Shown here one piece after another: positions 13,324 through 25,849 of a DNA stretch of 64,000 nt; positions within the stretch are counted from its first letter, which is position 1, and every line of letters starts with the position of its first letter. The notes under the pieces were generated by a model. It did not search any database, was not told the DNA's origin, and saw nothing but the letters and a program-made list of their open reading frames with translations. The stretch is from Scatophagus argus (taxonomy: Eukaryota; Chordata; Actinopteri; Scatophagidae), in contig NC_058496.1 of the NCBI RefSeq assembly GCF_020382885.2, forward strand, positions 9,664,501 to 9,728,500, read 5' to 3'. The position numbers and the translations under genes are program-made.

Positions 13324-13396
13324 CGCCCGAACAGGGACTTGAACCCTGGACCCTCAGATTAAAAGTCTGATGCTCTACCGACTGAGCTATCCGGGC
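13324..13396 (-). tRNA. tRNA-Lys (anticodon TTT)
   Basis: The 73-nt minus-strand sequence folds as a full cloverleaf: acceptor GCCCGGA paired with TTCGGGC, A box TAGCTCAGTCGG, anticodon loop CTTTTAA (TTT, lysine), and B box GGTTCAAGTCC. As far as I recall it is identical to the main vertebrate nuclear tRNA-Lys-TTT. There is no intron. A TTTT Pol III terminator follows at 13316-13313. The plus strand sequence CTATATAAAG at 13424-13433, upstream of the gene, is TATA-like when read on the plus strand. Confidence 0.97.
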
Positions 13397-13765
13397 TCGT
13401 AACAGTACGATGCTTAAACTGACCTATATAAAGTTTGGTCCTTGTATATCTAAAGTCTTTAAAATGTTCTTCTGCACTTTTTCAACCAGTAGTTTTTGCC
13501 AAGTTGTGCCAAGTAAAATGTAATAAAAAACAATGTGCTCAGACTTTATGCAAAACTCCAATGTAACGTTTTCTACTGGGAAAACTCCTCACGTTAAACA
13601 TCCAATTCCGGTAATGGATATCAGCTCAGACCTCCTTGGTGTTAAGTGTCATCCGCTCATCAGCTGCAAAGCGGTGTGATTTTCGAGCACACTGTGGTTA
13701 TTAATAAGTAGTGACAAAATCAATTCAGTCTCTTTCTATTGGCTTGTTAGAAACACATTTCCCAT

Positions 13766-14015
13766 CCAATGTCAACCAACTATAAAGAAGCTGCATGGAG
13801 AATCTGCATCTGGATTGTTCTCAGCCGTCTGAGAACACAGACTGAGCTCCACCCTCACCAACTCTGGACCTCGAGTTCAACCGTGGACTCCATCCCTCCA
13901 GTCTGCATGGGTGGAGACAGGAAGAAACAGAGGATGGACCATCAAGACGTCACCTCCACTCCCCATCTCCACAGTTAGACCTCTCCCTCTCCTCATAGCT
14001 CAGTGGGGACTGATG
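13766..14015 (+). promoter_or_regulatory. Candidate gdnf core promoter and non-coding first exon
   Basis: CCAAT at 13766-13770 and TATAAAG at 13781-13787 would place a start site near 13812. The GC-richer stretch that follows ends at a GTGAGT donor (14016-14021). A CRE-like TGACGTCT lies on the minus strand at about 13944-13951. A strong polypyrimidine tract and CAG acceptor at 14300-14326 could splice this to the ATG exon. Vertebrate GDNF has a non-coding first exon, which fits, but this is inferred from signals only. Confidence 0.45.
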
Positions 14016-14407
14016 GTGAGTGAACAGAAGTCACTGCGTTGTGAACCCGGGCAAAGGACTCTCAAATTCTGTCTCCCAAGCGTCGGTGGAGAAGTCGGTT
14101 TGCGCACAAATTCAGAGGGAAATCTTGGCTTCGCATTTTGTGCTTCGTTTGGTTTCGTGTCTCCTTGGATGTTGCGCCACGCTGCGAAGCATTTGCCAGC
14201 TGGCATGTGAGTGATAGCGTGCAGTTTACAGTATGCAGGCAATACCACATTAATTCCCACCATCTCCAGTGTCAGGAAGCCGAGCTGATGAGCGCAACCC
14301 TCCTTTTCCTCTCCAACTATCTTCAGTATGCTGTTTTTAGCGTGTGCCAGGTGATAACCTGTTGATTTTGCATCGCGCCATGTCCTGCTGTTGGACTGAA
14401 GTGGACA

Positions 14408-16083
14408 ATGAAGTTATGGGATAGCCTGACCACTTGTTTGATTCTGCTGAGCGCCGTGCACGCCAGCTCGCTATTCCGGAGCCGACAACAGTCTACGTTC
14501 ATCAAGAGGAGAGGACGCGCCGCTGAGAGTCCCCTGGAGCTCCCGCCGGTTCAGATCCGCCTGTCTGTCACTGCCCAGGGCATCAGCGGCGCTGAGGCGG
14601 ATACAGCGGACTGGGAAGAGACGCTGGCTGCAGGGGGAAAATGTAAGAGCTGGTGGTTTGTATGGAGTGCCGGAAAGTGCCAAAAAACCTCAAGTCATTT
14701 TCACTTGGCAGGCTTGCTGAGTCTTGCATTCTTTTTTCATTTCCTAAACAAATAATAACATTGTTATGTGTCCAATAGAAAAAAATACTTCCCATTGCCC
14801 TTTTTGCAGATTTTCACTTTCTAAAACAAATAGGTTTGATACTAAACAACTTGTTTAAATCAACACATTTCAGAGTGCGTGATTAATTGAAACATTTGCA
14901 GTGATTCTGGCCTCTAGCTCTGTTACCAGTCAGGCCTCAGTCAGAGCTGGTGGACTTTTTGTATTTTTATTTATTCATTCATTTATTTATTTATTTTTTT
15001 ACCCATTTCCCACAGTATACAACACCCAAATACAACATGCCTATTAGTATCTGACAGAAGTTTATTCTGGTATTATTTTACGTTATTATTCAATAATTTT
15101 ATTATTGACTAATATAATTCTTATTTTCACATTGTTGGTCTTGTATGTGCAATTAAAATGTAAAAATACCAGTCAGAATTCCCTAAAACCCAAGGTGACA
15201 TCTTCAGATTGCTTGTTTTGTCTGACTAACAGTTAAGAACTACTCAGTTTACTTTCTCAATTTGTTTAAATCGTTACTGATTAATTTTATTAATGGATTT
15301 ATTATTTAATCTTTGTGCGTCATGAGGCTATTTGCTGCTGTATCAATAATGAAACCAGTCCACTCAAAAATAAAACTGTCTGGAACCTAAATAAGAATGG
15401 GATCCATTTGAAACTTGGATCCCAGTGTGATGTGTTCAAGTGAAACAGTATGTGCTGTCTAATATAATACATCCTTGTAAGAGTGCCATTTTTCTTAATG
15501 TGTTTCAGACACCATGGAGGAGACCCCCCTAAATGAGTTTGACAATGTTGTAGACTTCATCAAAGTGACCATCAGCAGAATACGACGCGCCTCCTCATCC
15601 ACCGTGTCCTCATCTACCTCCTCCTACACCACCTCCTCCCCATCCGATGAAAACTTGAGCAGCAGGAATCGGCGAAGAAGAGAGAAGAAGAAAGGGACGA
15701 GTCAGCTGAGTGGCAAAGGAGGAAGAGGAGGCGCTGGTGTGGGTGTGACACAGAGGAAGGTTAGAGGAAGAGGAGGCACTGGGCGAGGACAGGGCTGTGT
15801 ACTCAAACAGATCCACCTCAATGTCTCAGATCTCGGTCTGGGCTACCGCTCCAGTGAGGAAATGATATTCAGGTACTGCTCTGGACCCTGCAGGAAGTCT
15901 GAGACTAACTACGACAAAATCCTTTACAACCTCGCTCACAACAGTAGGCTTCCTCCCAAGGACACGCCCCCTCAGGCCTGCTGTCGGCCAATAGCGTTCG
16001 ACGATGACCTCTCGTTTCTGGATGACAACCTTGTCTACCACACCGTGAGAAAACATTCTGCCAGGAAATGTGGTTGTGTATAG
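14408..16083 (+). CDS. gdnf: gdnf, glial cell line-derived neurotrophic factor precursor
   Basis: Exons 14408-14642 and 15509-16083 (intron GTAAGA...CAG, phase 1) join to 269 codons plus TAG. GDNF is a secreted, distant TGF-beta relative that signals through GFRalpha1/RET in enteric, renal and neuronal development. It starts MKLWDSLTTCLILLSAVHAS, a signal peptide close to human MKLWDVVAVC, which fixes the start codon. Residues 80-101 match the pro-region. RIRR at 102-105 is a furin-type site. The cystine-knot domain from Cys175 has all seven cysteines (CVL, YCSGPC, ACC, CGC) and the nearly invariant IAFDDDLSFLDDNLVYH block. The first N-glycosylation site (NVS) is kept and the second human one (NLS) is lost. 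The protein is longer than human (211 aa) because of Ser/Thr-rich and Gly/Arg-rich inserts before Cys175. Whether it is gdnfa or gdnfb cannot be told from this window. Confidence 0.97.
14643..15508 (+). other. gdnf intron
   Basis: 866-bp AT-rich intron between the signal-peptide exon and the main exon. No repeat or further exon recognised. Confidence 0.85.
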
Positions 16084-16615
16084 GGAGAGCGAGAGTCAGG
16101 CTTTGTGTAGTTTTGCAGTCATTCCTACCTAGAAATATGATGTTGAGTGTTTTTTCTTCTGATTTTTCTCACTGTGAGGAAACTGGCTGGCATTAAGTGT
16201 GGCCGTGTATGAGTCCATCAGTAAATAAGGATAGTAGGTGGCATCTCTACAGTTTTATTCTATAGCAACGATTCCTGATATCCTCTTCTCCTCCTCTTCG
16301 GCTCACAATATCCCCAGTTCCTTTACACCTCACATTGTTTAATGTATTCAGTGTGATTTTAAACGTGTCCATGGATACTCAATTCTAAAGAACTGACTTC
16401 AAACACAACGGATGATTATTCAGACTCATTTTGTCTACTCTATAGCACATATGTTACATGGAAAAAGTTACACACATATGAAATATATTTATGAAATCTT
16501 GAATTTATTAACTTATTGTTATTTATTTTGTTTTATAAAGGGATGTTATTTATTACTGTAATGTGATGTCTCAGAGCGTGCCAAAGGTTTAAATAAAATT
16601 AGTTTATGATTTAGT
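16084..16615 (+). other. gdnf 3' UTR with AU-rich elements and poly(A) signal
   Basis: Four ATTTA pentamers lie at 16487-16491, 16503-16507, 16521-16525 and 16548-16552. AATAAA follows at 16592-16597. AU-rich elements usually make mRNAs unstable, which fits a tightly controlled growth factor. Another AATAAA at about 17323 could give a longer form. Confidence 0.6.
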
Positions 16616-16666
16616 CCTATCACAAAAAGCAGTAAAAAGGTTTACAGTCTTTTACACATAAGGAAC

Positions 16667-17035
16667 TTTGAAGGTGCCCTTTGGAGTTGGACTCTTATGC
16701 AAAACATAAGAGTGCAAAACATTATGCATCCAATACTTCTCACCAAGATATGTTTTGTGTAATCTAACCTACAAATGTGTAGATTGCAGTTCTTTCTTTA
16801 TGAAACATTTGCAAAGCCAGTTAAAAAAAAATCTGTATGATTTTAAAATTCCAGAAATTAGTATCTCTATGCCCACATGCTCATGTGTATGTGAGTTATT
16901 TGTGTACTTGTACGACAGCCTCTTTGCCTTTATTACCTCTGTGTGTACATGATACAAACGAAATGGGGATCCACTCTTAAAAATGTTGCTCTGTAGCACT
17001 CCTAGTGAGCAAAAACTCCACAGGGCACCTTTAAA
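16667..17035. mobile_element. MITE-like element with about 22-bp terminal inverted repeats
   Basis: The left end TTTGAAGGTGCCCTTTGGAGTT (16667-16688) is matched at 20 of 22 positions by the reverse complement of the right end (17014-17035). The 369-bp interior carries no reading frame of note, so the element is non-autonomous. The sequence family (GGTGCCCTGTGGAGTTTTTG ends) is frequent in fish. The target duplication was not resolved. Confidence 0.65.
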
Positions 17036-18577
17036 AATGTTCTTCACGGGAAAACGTTCTTCTGTATCTTAACATTTACAGTGTTGTCCAACTTTACTGT
17101 CATTTTACTGCATTGTCTCCTGTATTTTTATTAGAGGTTAGAAAGCTATATCAAAATATGTTGTTCTCATGAGCAGAAAAAGAGTTGATTATTCATTGGT
17201 AATTTCATGCCCTCTCAAAAGATTCGCCGTGTTAGTTGAACAAGATGTCCTCACTTTAAAAATATAACTACAGCTTTATTTTTATACGGTAGTCATCTTT
17301 AAATTTTCTCATTTAATTGTCAATAAATGCATTCTACACAATGTAGTGTATTCTGTATTTAATTACTAACAAGCAGGATTTAGTGTTTAGTGTCATGTTT
17401 GCATTTGTTATGGAACCTTGAATGTCAGGAAAAATCATTGTATTTCTGTCCATTTTTGTGAACAAAAGGAACAGTAGAGCAGCACCGCATTAGGGATGGG
17501 ATCTTGTGTTGAGTCTTTTGTAACACATAAAAGGATGAATAGAATCTGATGTTATCAAATGACATGCATTAAACACAAAGCGAGTGGAGTACAGTAGCTA
17601 TAGTATGAGAATAAAAGGAAGGTGACAGTGAAGGATGGACGACCGATAGATGAAAGAAGTGTGAAAAGATATGACAACATAAAGAAAACAGCACAGAAGA
17701 AATGAGCAGTGGAGTGTATGTTGGAAGAGAGCGGGAAGATAATGAAAATACAGTATGATTAAACGGTAATGATGTCGTCGTTGGAAAACACGACAAGAAA
17801 ACGTGTGTCCTGCCTAACCAACGTGTGCGGTCGATAACTGATCCATCCCCTGTTTGCTCATGTTTCACAGCCCTTCCTCTGCTGTCTGCAGGGCTGGGAG
17901 TCAGTGCAGCCTGGTCCCTACAGGGCAAAACTATGCAGGACAAGTCTCTCTTATTTTCTTATGCAACTCATTATGTCCATAAACGATACTGTGTTTCTCT
18001 GTGAGACATTTCGCAGCCAGAGATGATATAGCAGTCATGCTCAGAGTCGGTTATTAAAACAGTGTCGGGGTTTCACTCTTTGACGTTTTTAGCTTCACTG
18101 GTCTGCCCTGTGGGAGTTGCAAAGAAACTTGAAAGATGATTAAATGCTGAAGATATCACCATACAAACATAATGATAGCAAAAACCTGCAGCCAGTAACT
18201 GAATAAAATGAGTAATCTCAATATCAGTGTTTTTGGAAAAAATGACTGTAAATTGGTTAAGAGAGATGAAGTGCAAAAAGCAAAAGTGTTAAATAAGTTA
18301 CATTTTATTTTGAACTTCCTCACTTTTTGGGGTGAATCAGTGCTTATACCATTACTTCTACTTCTACAGATGGTGAAATTATACTGAAGAATTAGTCAAG
18401 CAAAAAACATAATTCTGTTACCAGTTCACCAACGTTGACTGGAAACCATTAGAGCCACCTGATAGACAGAGGATATCGTCATTAGTCAGATGAGTCTTCT
18501 GCTCTTTTGTTCATGGTGTGAGAGGAGGTTGTAATGAAGTATAATGTTCCACTGGAGTGTAATACAACACAAGGATG
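17036..18577. other. Non-coding DNA downstream of gdnf
   Basis: AT-rich; contains AATAAA near 17323. No coding exon or clear repeat recognised. Confidence 0.5.
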
Positions 18578-18837
18578 TTAAAGGGATGGTTTTCCAAACA
18601 GTTACTAAATACTAACAGAACCGTGTGCGTGTTACATTAAGAATTTCAGAGTTGATTTACCTAAATTACAAAACAATATCTAATAATATTAACGGTGGTA
18701 TCGAGTCATGCTGATAAATTCTGATTTATTTGGAAAAGACATTAGATTCAATCTCGATAGTGTTTTTTTTTTCCGATTCTGTAATTTGGAAAATCTGTAA
18801 AAATCTATTTTCTAATTTGGGTGAATTGATCCTTTAA
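18578..18837. mobile_element. Short MITE-like element with TTAAAGG ends
   Basis: 260 bp bounded by TTAAAGGGATGG on the left and GGGTGAATTGATCCTTTAA on the right. The termini are short imperfect inverted repeats sharing TTAAAGG. The right end closely matches a foldback remnant at 38973-39005, which supports a dispersed family. Confidence 0.5.
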
Positions 18838-20468
18838 AATGATTCTGAAACACCCCACAAATTCCTGCTTGAGGATTAAACATAAGCATTAAACAAAATG
18901 TGAGTTAATGAAAGTAACAAATAACAAGATGAAAGATTTATATTTGTGTTTTATTACATGAAAGGTCTGAATAAATGCGAGAGCAACTGAGCAGTCAAAG
19001 GCCTTTTGTAGTGGTTATTTAGGGTAAGAGGGCTCGTGAAGTTCTTTTCTCCCATGATTTCTAAACCAGTCTGGTGACACCGCTGTTAAAAGTTGACCTC
19101 TCAGACTTTCAGGATACGAGCCAGCTTCCTCTGCATCTTAGCCTCTGAGTTAATGATCGTTAAAAGATTTACATCACATGACGTTTTCGGTGGAAGCTCA
19201 GATTCTCATAATTCAATTGAAATCAGTGACCAGCTTGTTTACAACAGGAAGCAATTGTGGGCACAGTCTTGTCTGCCACAATTGTGCCAACTGGCGTGAG
19301 AAAAGATACAAATAATAACCGAAATGTAATCATGGTTATATCAGACGTGTCGTGGGACTCGATGAGAGATCTGTCAAACCACAAGAAGGTCTTTGTGCCA
19401 CTGCTCTGGAATGTGTCAGTGTGACTCAGGCTATATGACGAGTCAGCTGTAAAGACAACCAAAGAAGGAGAATGCAGAGGCATCACAGACGAAAACAATA
19501 CAATTACCAACTGAAGACGTATGACGACAGCACAACGCTGATGTTGTCTCATGCTGCTTTTAAGATTAAAAGGAGCTCAGAAATCTGTTATCCTCTTGCA
19601 TTCACAAGTGATGAAAGCAGTTTACTTTGGTGAGTCTTTTAATCAGAAATTCTCATAAATCATCCAAAGTATTAAAACAGGATTAGAAGAGGAAGAAGAC
19701 AGTTAATTATTATTGCGTCATTATTTCTTTTTTGATTCACACAAGAAACAAGCCCAAGACCCGTGTCAGTGCACTGAGCTGTAGTTTAAGAGACACTGCT
19801 GTGCTGTCATTGCACTGGCTGCAACACAAAGCAGAGACAGAGGGGATTAACATGGAGCTGTAACCACACTGCACTGATCAAGCGCGTTGACAACTGGCCT
19901 GTCGCCAAACCTCAAGTCTGGACCACCATCAGCAGGCTCCCCACTCATTACTATTACCACACATATAAACATGTGCTATCAGTCATCACTATAGTGAACT
20001 GCAGACGGAGTCATCTGATGGCCAGGGAGACAGAAAGGGAGAACAGTCACACTATCGTAAAACACTGGGACATCGCTGGTTTGACTTGCCAAATCCTTCT
20101 CCTTTTTAAAATGTCAGCTTTTCCGGAAAATATTTTGAAATTTGCAGGGGTTTGATTTTTTTTTTTTTTTTTTTTTCTGAGGGCATGTCGGGGACAGTGA
20201 TCAAAAGAAAAGGAGCAATCACTTGATATGATTTTTCATTTAATCTCACTATGTCATCTCAGACATAAGTAGGCCTTTGCAATATTTTGACAAGACTTCT
20301 AATCCTGCAGCAGGAAACGGCAAGAAGTATGAATGTAACACTATCACCTGTGCGCTGGTGTGCGAAAGGCGTTAGCTCAGGTGGTTAAATATTCAGGTGC
20401 AACCTGAGAATGTGCATTACGACGTTCTGGCTCAGTTTCACACCTGTGGTTCATCAGCCTCACACCTG

Positions 20469-20495
20469 TGCGTGTGTGTGTGTGTGTGTGTGTGT
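20469..20495. repeat. (TG)n microsatellite
   Basis: Nearly perfect GT run of about 27 bp with one CG step at its left end. Confidence 0.9.
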
Positions 20496-22424
20496 ATTCA
20501 TATAAATAAATGTAAATCGTTATGTTTGAGTATTGTGGCAGATGAGGGGGTCATTTTACTTAAATAGGTTTTAATTCATACCTTTTTAAAACCACACGTT
20601 ACAACCTTTACTGTTCTGCTTTTCCAGAGAGCTCTAGGAAATTCACATGTATAAACCCTTTTCTGAATGTATGCCTTTGGACCAAACAGGCAAAGTAGAA
20701 ATTTGTAGACAGAGTGAAAAACAGGCCGGTTGATGACTCCATCTGCCTCCACGATAAGAAACATCTCACAGACCGACTGGACCGCAGCCCTGCTGGAGTT
20801 GAAGCTGTCTGCTCCAATGTGACACACTACATCAAACAAAGAGGGAACTGCTGAGATGATGTGACAGCCAGCTTGAAAGCTGTGTGATCCTGAATGACAT
20901 CACCAAAGACACACGAGCATTGAGATTTTATCCTTGACCAGCGAGGATTTACGTCAGCAACATGTGTATTCAAACCCATTTATTTATTGTTAAGAAAGAG
21001 TATGATATACTTCCTTGTGATTATACTGACAGATTGCTTATATCTCAGTGATATTTATGCTCTTGAATTTGCAGTATTTTTCAGGAAAATAAAAATGTGA
21101 TGTCCTTCACATTGTGATGGAAAAGTTGCTTGTGGCATAGAAAGTAGCTCAGGGCCATAATGAACGTGCAGCTCTCAGCCCTCAACAGAGATGAGAAGGA
21201 AGCAAGAGGTCTCACTCATTAGCTACCTCCATCATCAGCTCACTGAAAAACAAAACATTTAATTGAGAATGTTGTTAACTTTTTAAAACAACTTTTAATG
21301 TCTTCTAGATGCAGTTTGGTGAAGTACCTTTATAGAAGTTTCGGGCAGGATGTACAAATTGGGTAGTGACATGGCTCACAGTCATTAAATTGAATACCAA
21401 CAAGTAACCAGTGTTAAATTTAATTTCTCACAATTACAACAAACTAAATTTCATAAAAAGTTATTTCATAATTGTGTAATTAAATGAGTTACAGTTGTCT
21501 GAGTACATTCACGCTGTATTTGTTATTGAAACTTGACTGCTCCAATATGGCGGATGTATTTGTGGCACAAATGCACAGCAAATACTCACAACACAACCAA
21601 ATACAGAAATGCACCAAGGACCACAGACGACAGTTTCTGACTGGTACAAGACCACCTCGAGTCATAACAATAATGCAGAAAATCTGTCAAAATTTTGGGT
21701 GCAAAACTTAAAGTTAAAGTGGTCACATTGTCATTTGTAATGCAGTATTAAGTTGTAACTGTTGCTGTACAGTGACCAAGAGCAGTTAGAAAAATTATTT
21801 GTTAGCGCTAACATAACAAGTCAGGTAAAGCAATATTTTACTAGTTTTAGGGAGTGTACTGGTGCAACAAGAAGTCCAGGACAAAGAAAAGCTCACTTAA
21901 AAGCTTAAACACACCAAAGTCACCGGAACAACTTCCTACTCAGAAACTGAGACCATCTGAAGAGTGTATGAAGGCAGGGTCAATCTCAGTGAGTGTAGGT
22001 GCTTTTTAGATGAGAGTTTTCCTGGAAATGTAAAGAACTGAGGGCAAAACAAATAATGTAATGCACAAATTGTTTGTATATCTGCTGTTGTGGTTGGTTT
22101 ATAAACTGCCAAATGTCTAGCAGTTAAACAGCACCAAAGACAAGCTTTAAACAGCAACAGCCGCAATATTTCGTTTTGCTAAATAAATGAAGGTTTAAGC
22201 CTTTCAGTGAATTTGGGTTTAGCATGACAACATATTACAGCCGGTCCCTCGGGGGTTATAACGGTTATAAAAGCATGCACATAACATACATCGTCAATAC
22301 ATCAGTGTGCATTCCTCTCATCGTTTGCACACATGGTTCTGCTGTGCTGAGGTACTGAGTGGAACTGCTCTAATCTCCTTTGTAAACACAGTAGTGCTGT
22401 GTGTGCATGTGTGCCTATGTACGT

Positions 22425-22442
22425 ATGTGTGTGTGTGTGTGT
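22425..22442. repeat. (TG)n microsatellite
   Basis: Pure TG run of about 18 bp next to imperfect TG/CA-like sequence at 22398-22424. Confidence 0.85.
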
Positions 22443-24730
22443 CTGAGAACACATGCGGGAGGCAAACCAGACCACTAACTCACCATTCATTCTCCCCTCA
22501 TGAGGAAACAGCAGGCCTCCCTTTCTGGCTCCATGCCTCAATCCTAGCACCTCTTTCTTATGTCCCACTGCGCTTCGATGTCCCTTTAGCTTTATCCATT
22601 AGTGTGTCCAACTCTTCATCCCACTGTTTTCTTGTTCTCCTTTTCCCCCCTGTGAACATATGCAGGACTTTGCTTGCTCTCTGCAGTGTTTATGCGTGTA
22701 AATCTGTGAGTGTCATGTCTGTGTCAGTATATTCCCTTGTGTTAACGGGGAGGAACCTCTCACTTCCTCCATAAACACCTCAGTGGTATGCAAACGATCT
22801 ACTGAGGAGGTTTCTGACCACTTTTTCCTCTGTAACTGCAGTTATGCTTCATAAATAAGACACATGAAAAGTTATTGAAATGTCTTTAACTGGTACCCTG
22901 GGGGAAAAAACACTGGTTAGACTGGCCAACGCTGGCTTCAACCCCTGGGAAAGCAAACATCCACTGCACTGAATTGTCCTTAATTGATGTCCTGTGAGAC
23001 ACATTGGTTTCACTCAGTACGTGAGAGTTAAATACAAACATCAACTCAAAGTAAACCTGGCTTTTGTGATCCATTTTTACATAGCAACGCTAGCTAACCA
23101 TACAGCCATACAATATTCCAGGGTTTATTTAAGTTATGTAAATTAAGTGGCTTAAGTGGCTAAAAACAACATCAGCCCAAAAATGAAAGAAGAAATGAAT
23201 GTGACTTTTTATCGTTGTATTTCTAAACGTCTTCTTCTTAATTTGAAAAGGAGATGCAGCACTTTAGCATAACTAAAGGAAGAAGAAGCATATTAAGTAA
23301 GTTGGCTTTAGAATAGAACTGACAATATAAGGTGCACACAACTGCTGTTTCCTTATCGTCTAAACTCAAGCCAAACGGAAAGAACAACACCAGAGGATGC
23401 CAAAAATTGACATACCACCAAACCATGTGTGTATATAAATCTAGCACTCATCAGGATGCTAAAATAATATGGGCTTCCCAACCTTGTAAACAAGCTTTCC
23501 TCTGTGATAGCTGCACGTTTCTTCATCTTTGTCCTTCAAGGAAAATTCACAGCATGGAAACAAAACAAAATTGAGATTGTTTTAACAGATTTACACCTCA
23601 CTGAAATCTAAATATTTGAGCAAAGCTTCGCTGTTTGTGACCATGTTCATATTGTTTTGCTAAGAAAGAAACAGAAGAGATGTCGCAGAGGAGGAGGGCT
23701 CCAATATAACACGAGCACAGAGGCTCACAATATTGTGATTACACATCCAGGGCAATTTGACACTATATATTTCAACTATTAGCGCCTGTGAAATCCAAAT
23801 ATTAGTCTTAAAGATTCCAAAATACCTACACAAGTATTTATAAGCCTCTGATCTGCTGACAGACATCTGTTTCCCCCCTGAGGTGAATAGACCCTGAAAT
23901 GGATCCTACTAAGCCGGAGAATGACTCAGAGGAAAAGCAGAGACCAAAAAGTTCAAACCTCTGACTCACAGCCACTTTATAACCCCTCTATAACCTTTCA
24001 TAGTCGAGAATGACCTTCTTATGACCCCTTGTAGTGGCTTAATAACCCCCGTCCAGTCCAGAGTGAGCAGAGACAGAACTGATGGAAATTTGATATCTCA
24101 TGCCTGGTGATTCACTCACACACATCATCTACCTCTGACAAAGAGGTAGACGATGATAATCTACTTGTATATAGACTCATTACAGACATGGGAACACACA
24201 CACACACACACAAACATACACACAGTGACTGATGGCTAACCGTTATAGGTTTGAAGGCTACTTTTTACCATGATCCTACAAAAAGTGGAAAGAGCAAGGC
24301 AGACGATGACATACCGTGTTTATTTGCCCTTTAATTCATTTAAGTCGTGCCATATGGTGGAAAGTGCCCTGCGATACCGTGAAGAGGACACATCTTTAAC
24401 AGAGATTACCACAACAGGAAATAAAAGATTGACCTCTGTAAGGATGGTGCCTTGCTTTATCCTCTGAGGTACGCGGAACAACAGCAACAGTCTGAAACAT
24501 TAATCTGGATGGGAAAACAGAATGTGTACCGCAGGCTGCTTTGGGTACATGCAAAACAACGAACTAATAACTTCAATTCATGCAGCATTTTTTTCATTTT
24601 CCTACACTTTTCAAAAGACATTTAACTGAAAAGCACTTCTTTATATCAAGATGTGCACTGCCTCAGTAGTCATAAAAATGTGTCTCGAGTATTTACGGAT
24701 CACAAAATCACAACTGTAGCATATTTGAAG

Positions 24731-24945
24731 GCAATAGTTTGACATTTTTAGAAATGCATCACCTCACTCTCTTACTGAGAGTTAGATGAGAAGGCGGACA
24801 TCATTTTAATGCCTTGAAGCTACAATCAGAGGCTGGTTAGCTTCTTCTGTCCAGCGGTGACAAAATCCACCAACCAGCTCCTCTAAACGTCTCCTATTTG
24901 ATCTTGTCGCTACCATGAGGTTGCTGGGCAACCAGCGGAGTGTCT
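24731..24945. repeat. Fish non-autonomous repeat remnant
   Basis: The blocks GCAATAGTTTGACATTTTTA, GAGAGTTAGATGAGAAGGC, GCTACAATCAGAGGCTGGTT, GGTGACAAAATCCACCAACC and GGTTGCTGGGCAACCAGCGG occur in this order in a very abundant, unclassified short repeat of teleost genomes. The copy is diverged and has no coding capacity. Recognition is by memory of the family; ends are approximate. Confidence 0.55.
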
Positions 24946-25804
24946 CATTGTATGTTCGGAAGAAAAATAAGCCTGATCGTATCAACACGGAGAGTCTAAT
25001 GAGCAGGTGTTATTGAGTTGAATTAAGAGAAGTGTAGGACATATGAGGGACTGAAAATCAGGATGTCTCAGCAGAGTTGATTTTCATTATTCTTTTTACA
25101 GTCGGTCTCTCACACGTCCACCTTTAGAGAACTTAAACACTGAACTGCTGCACCACCTCTTTAACTGCAGCCTGTTTTGTGTTTTTGGTTGAAGTTAAAC
25201 AGAAAAACAATACAATCTGCTTTTTTTTTAAGTACCGAATGTTCATGCTTGTGTAAATTCTATGGAGACTCACAGTAATTTGATTTCTATTAAAATGAGG
25301 TTTCAAGCTTGTGGGTAAACCAAAAAACATGTTCAAATTCCACGAAAACCACCATGTATACAGTCCAAGCTTACACTACCACCATTTTTTGTGGAGCTCT
25401 ACGTGACTGTGGCATCGCTGTGGTACACTCTTTCTGTGTTGTTTTCTGGCTGTGGTGGATCATCCATACTGTGGATTCTGTGGATAAACCGTCCTGACAC
25501 AAAACAATAACATTTGAGAAAACGTTATGTTTCATGCCTTTCCTGAATTATGAGCAAGTTGAAATGGAAAAACCTGCTGTGTTTAAGCCGGTCACTCACT
25601 GAATCTATTATTCAACAAAAGATACCCTGATTACGGCGCTTCACGCTGAGGCTGAACACACAGGAAGCTGTCAACATGCGCTTAAGTCACACAGGAAGTT
25701 GCCGTAACGTCAACACAGCACACTGCCATCAAAGGAACCATAACAAGGAGGAACCACTGGCCTCGCACATGCATCACAAGTAATGGGAGAGGCTGTGGAA
25801 AAAG

Positions 25805-25808
<4 letters not shown>

Positions 25809-25847
<39 letters not shown>
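25809..25847. repeat. (CA)n microsatellite
   Basis: Perfect CA run of about 39 bp. Confidence 0.95.

Positions 25848-25849
<2 letters not shown>

Larger units (their letters stand above)
18838..24730. other. Gene-free DNA between gdnf and ndc80
   Basis: No coding exon recognised on either strand. It contains a T21 run (20156-20176), TG microsatellites near 20469-20495 and 22425-22442, and two T-box-like half-sites at 20438-20467. Confidence 0.45.

Noticed and set aside
17569..17943. 124-codon minus-strand frame downstream of gdnf
   Set aside because: Ser/Leu/His-rich translation of purine-biased DNA with no homology I recognise and no splice context.
22307..22774. 155-codon plus-strand frame
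   Set aside because: Runs through a TG microsatellite and C/T-rich DNA; composition-driven, no recognisable domain.
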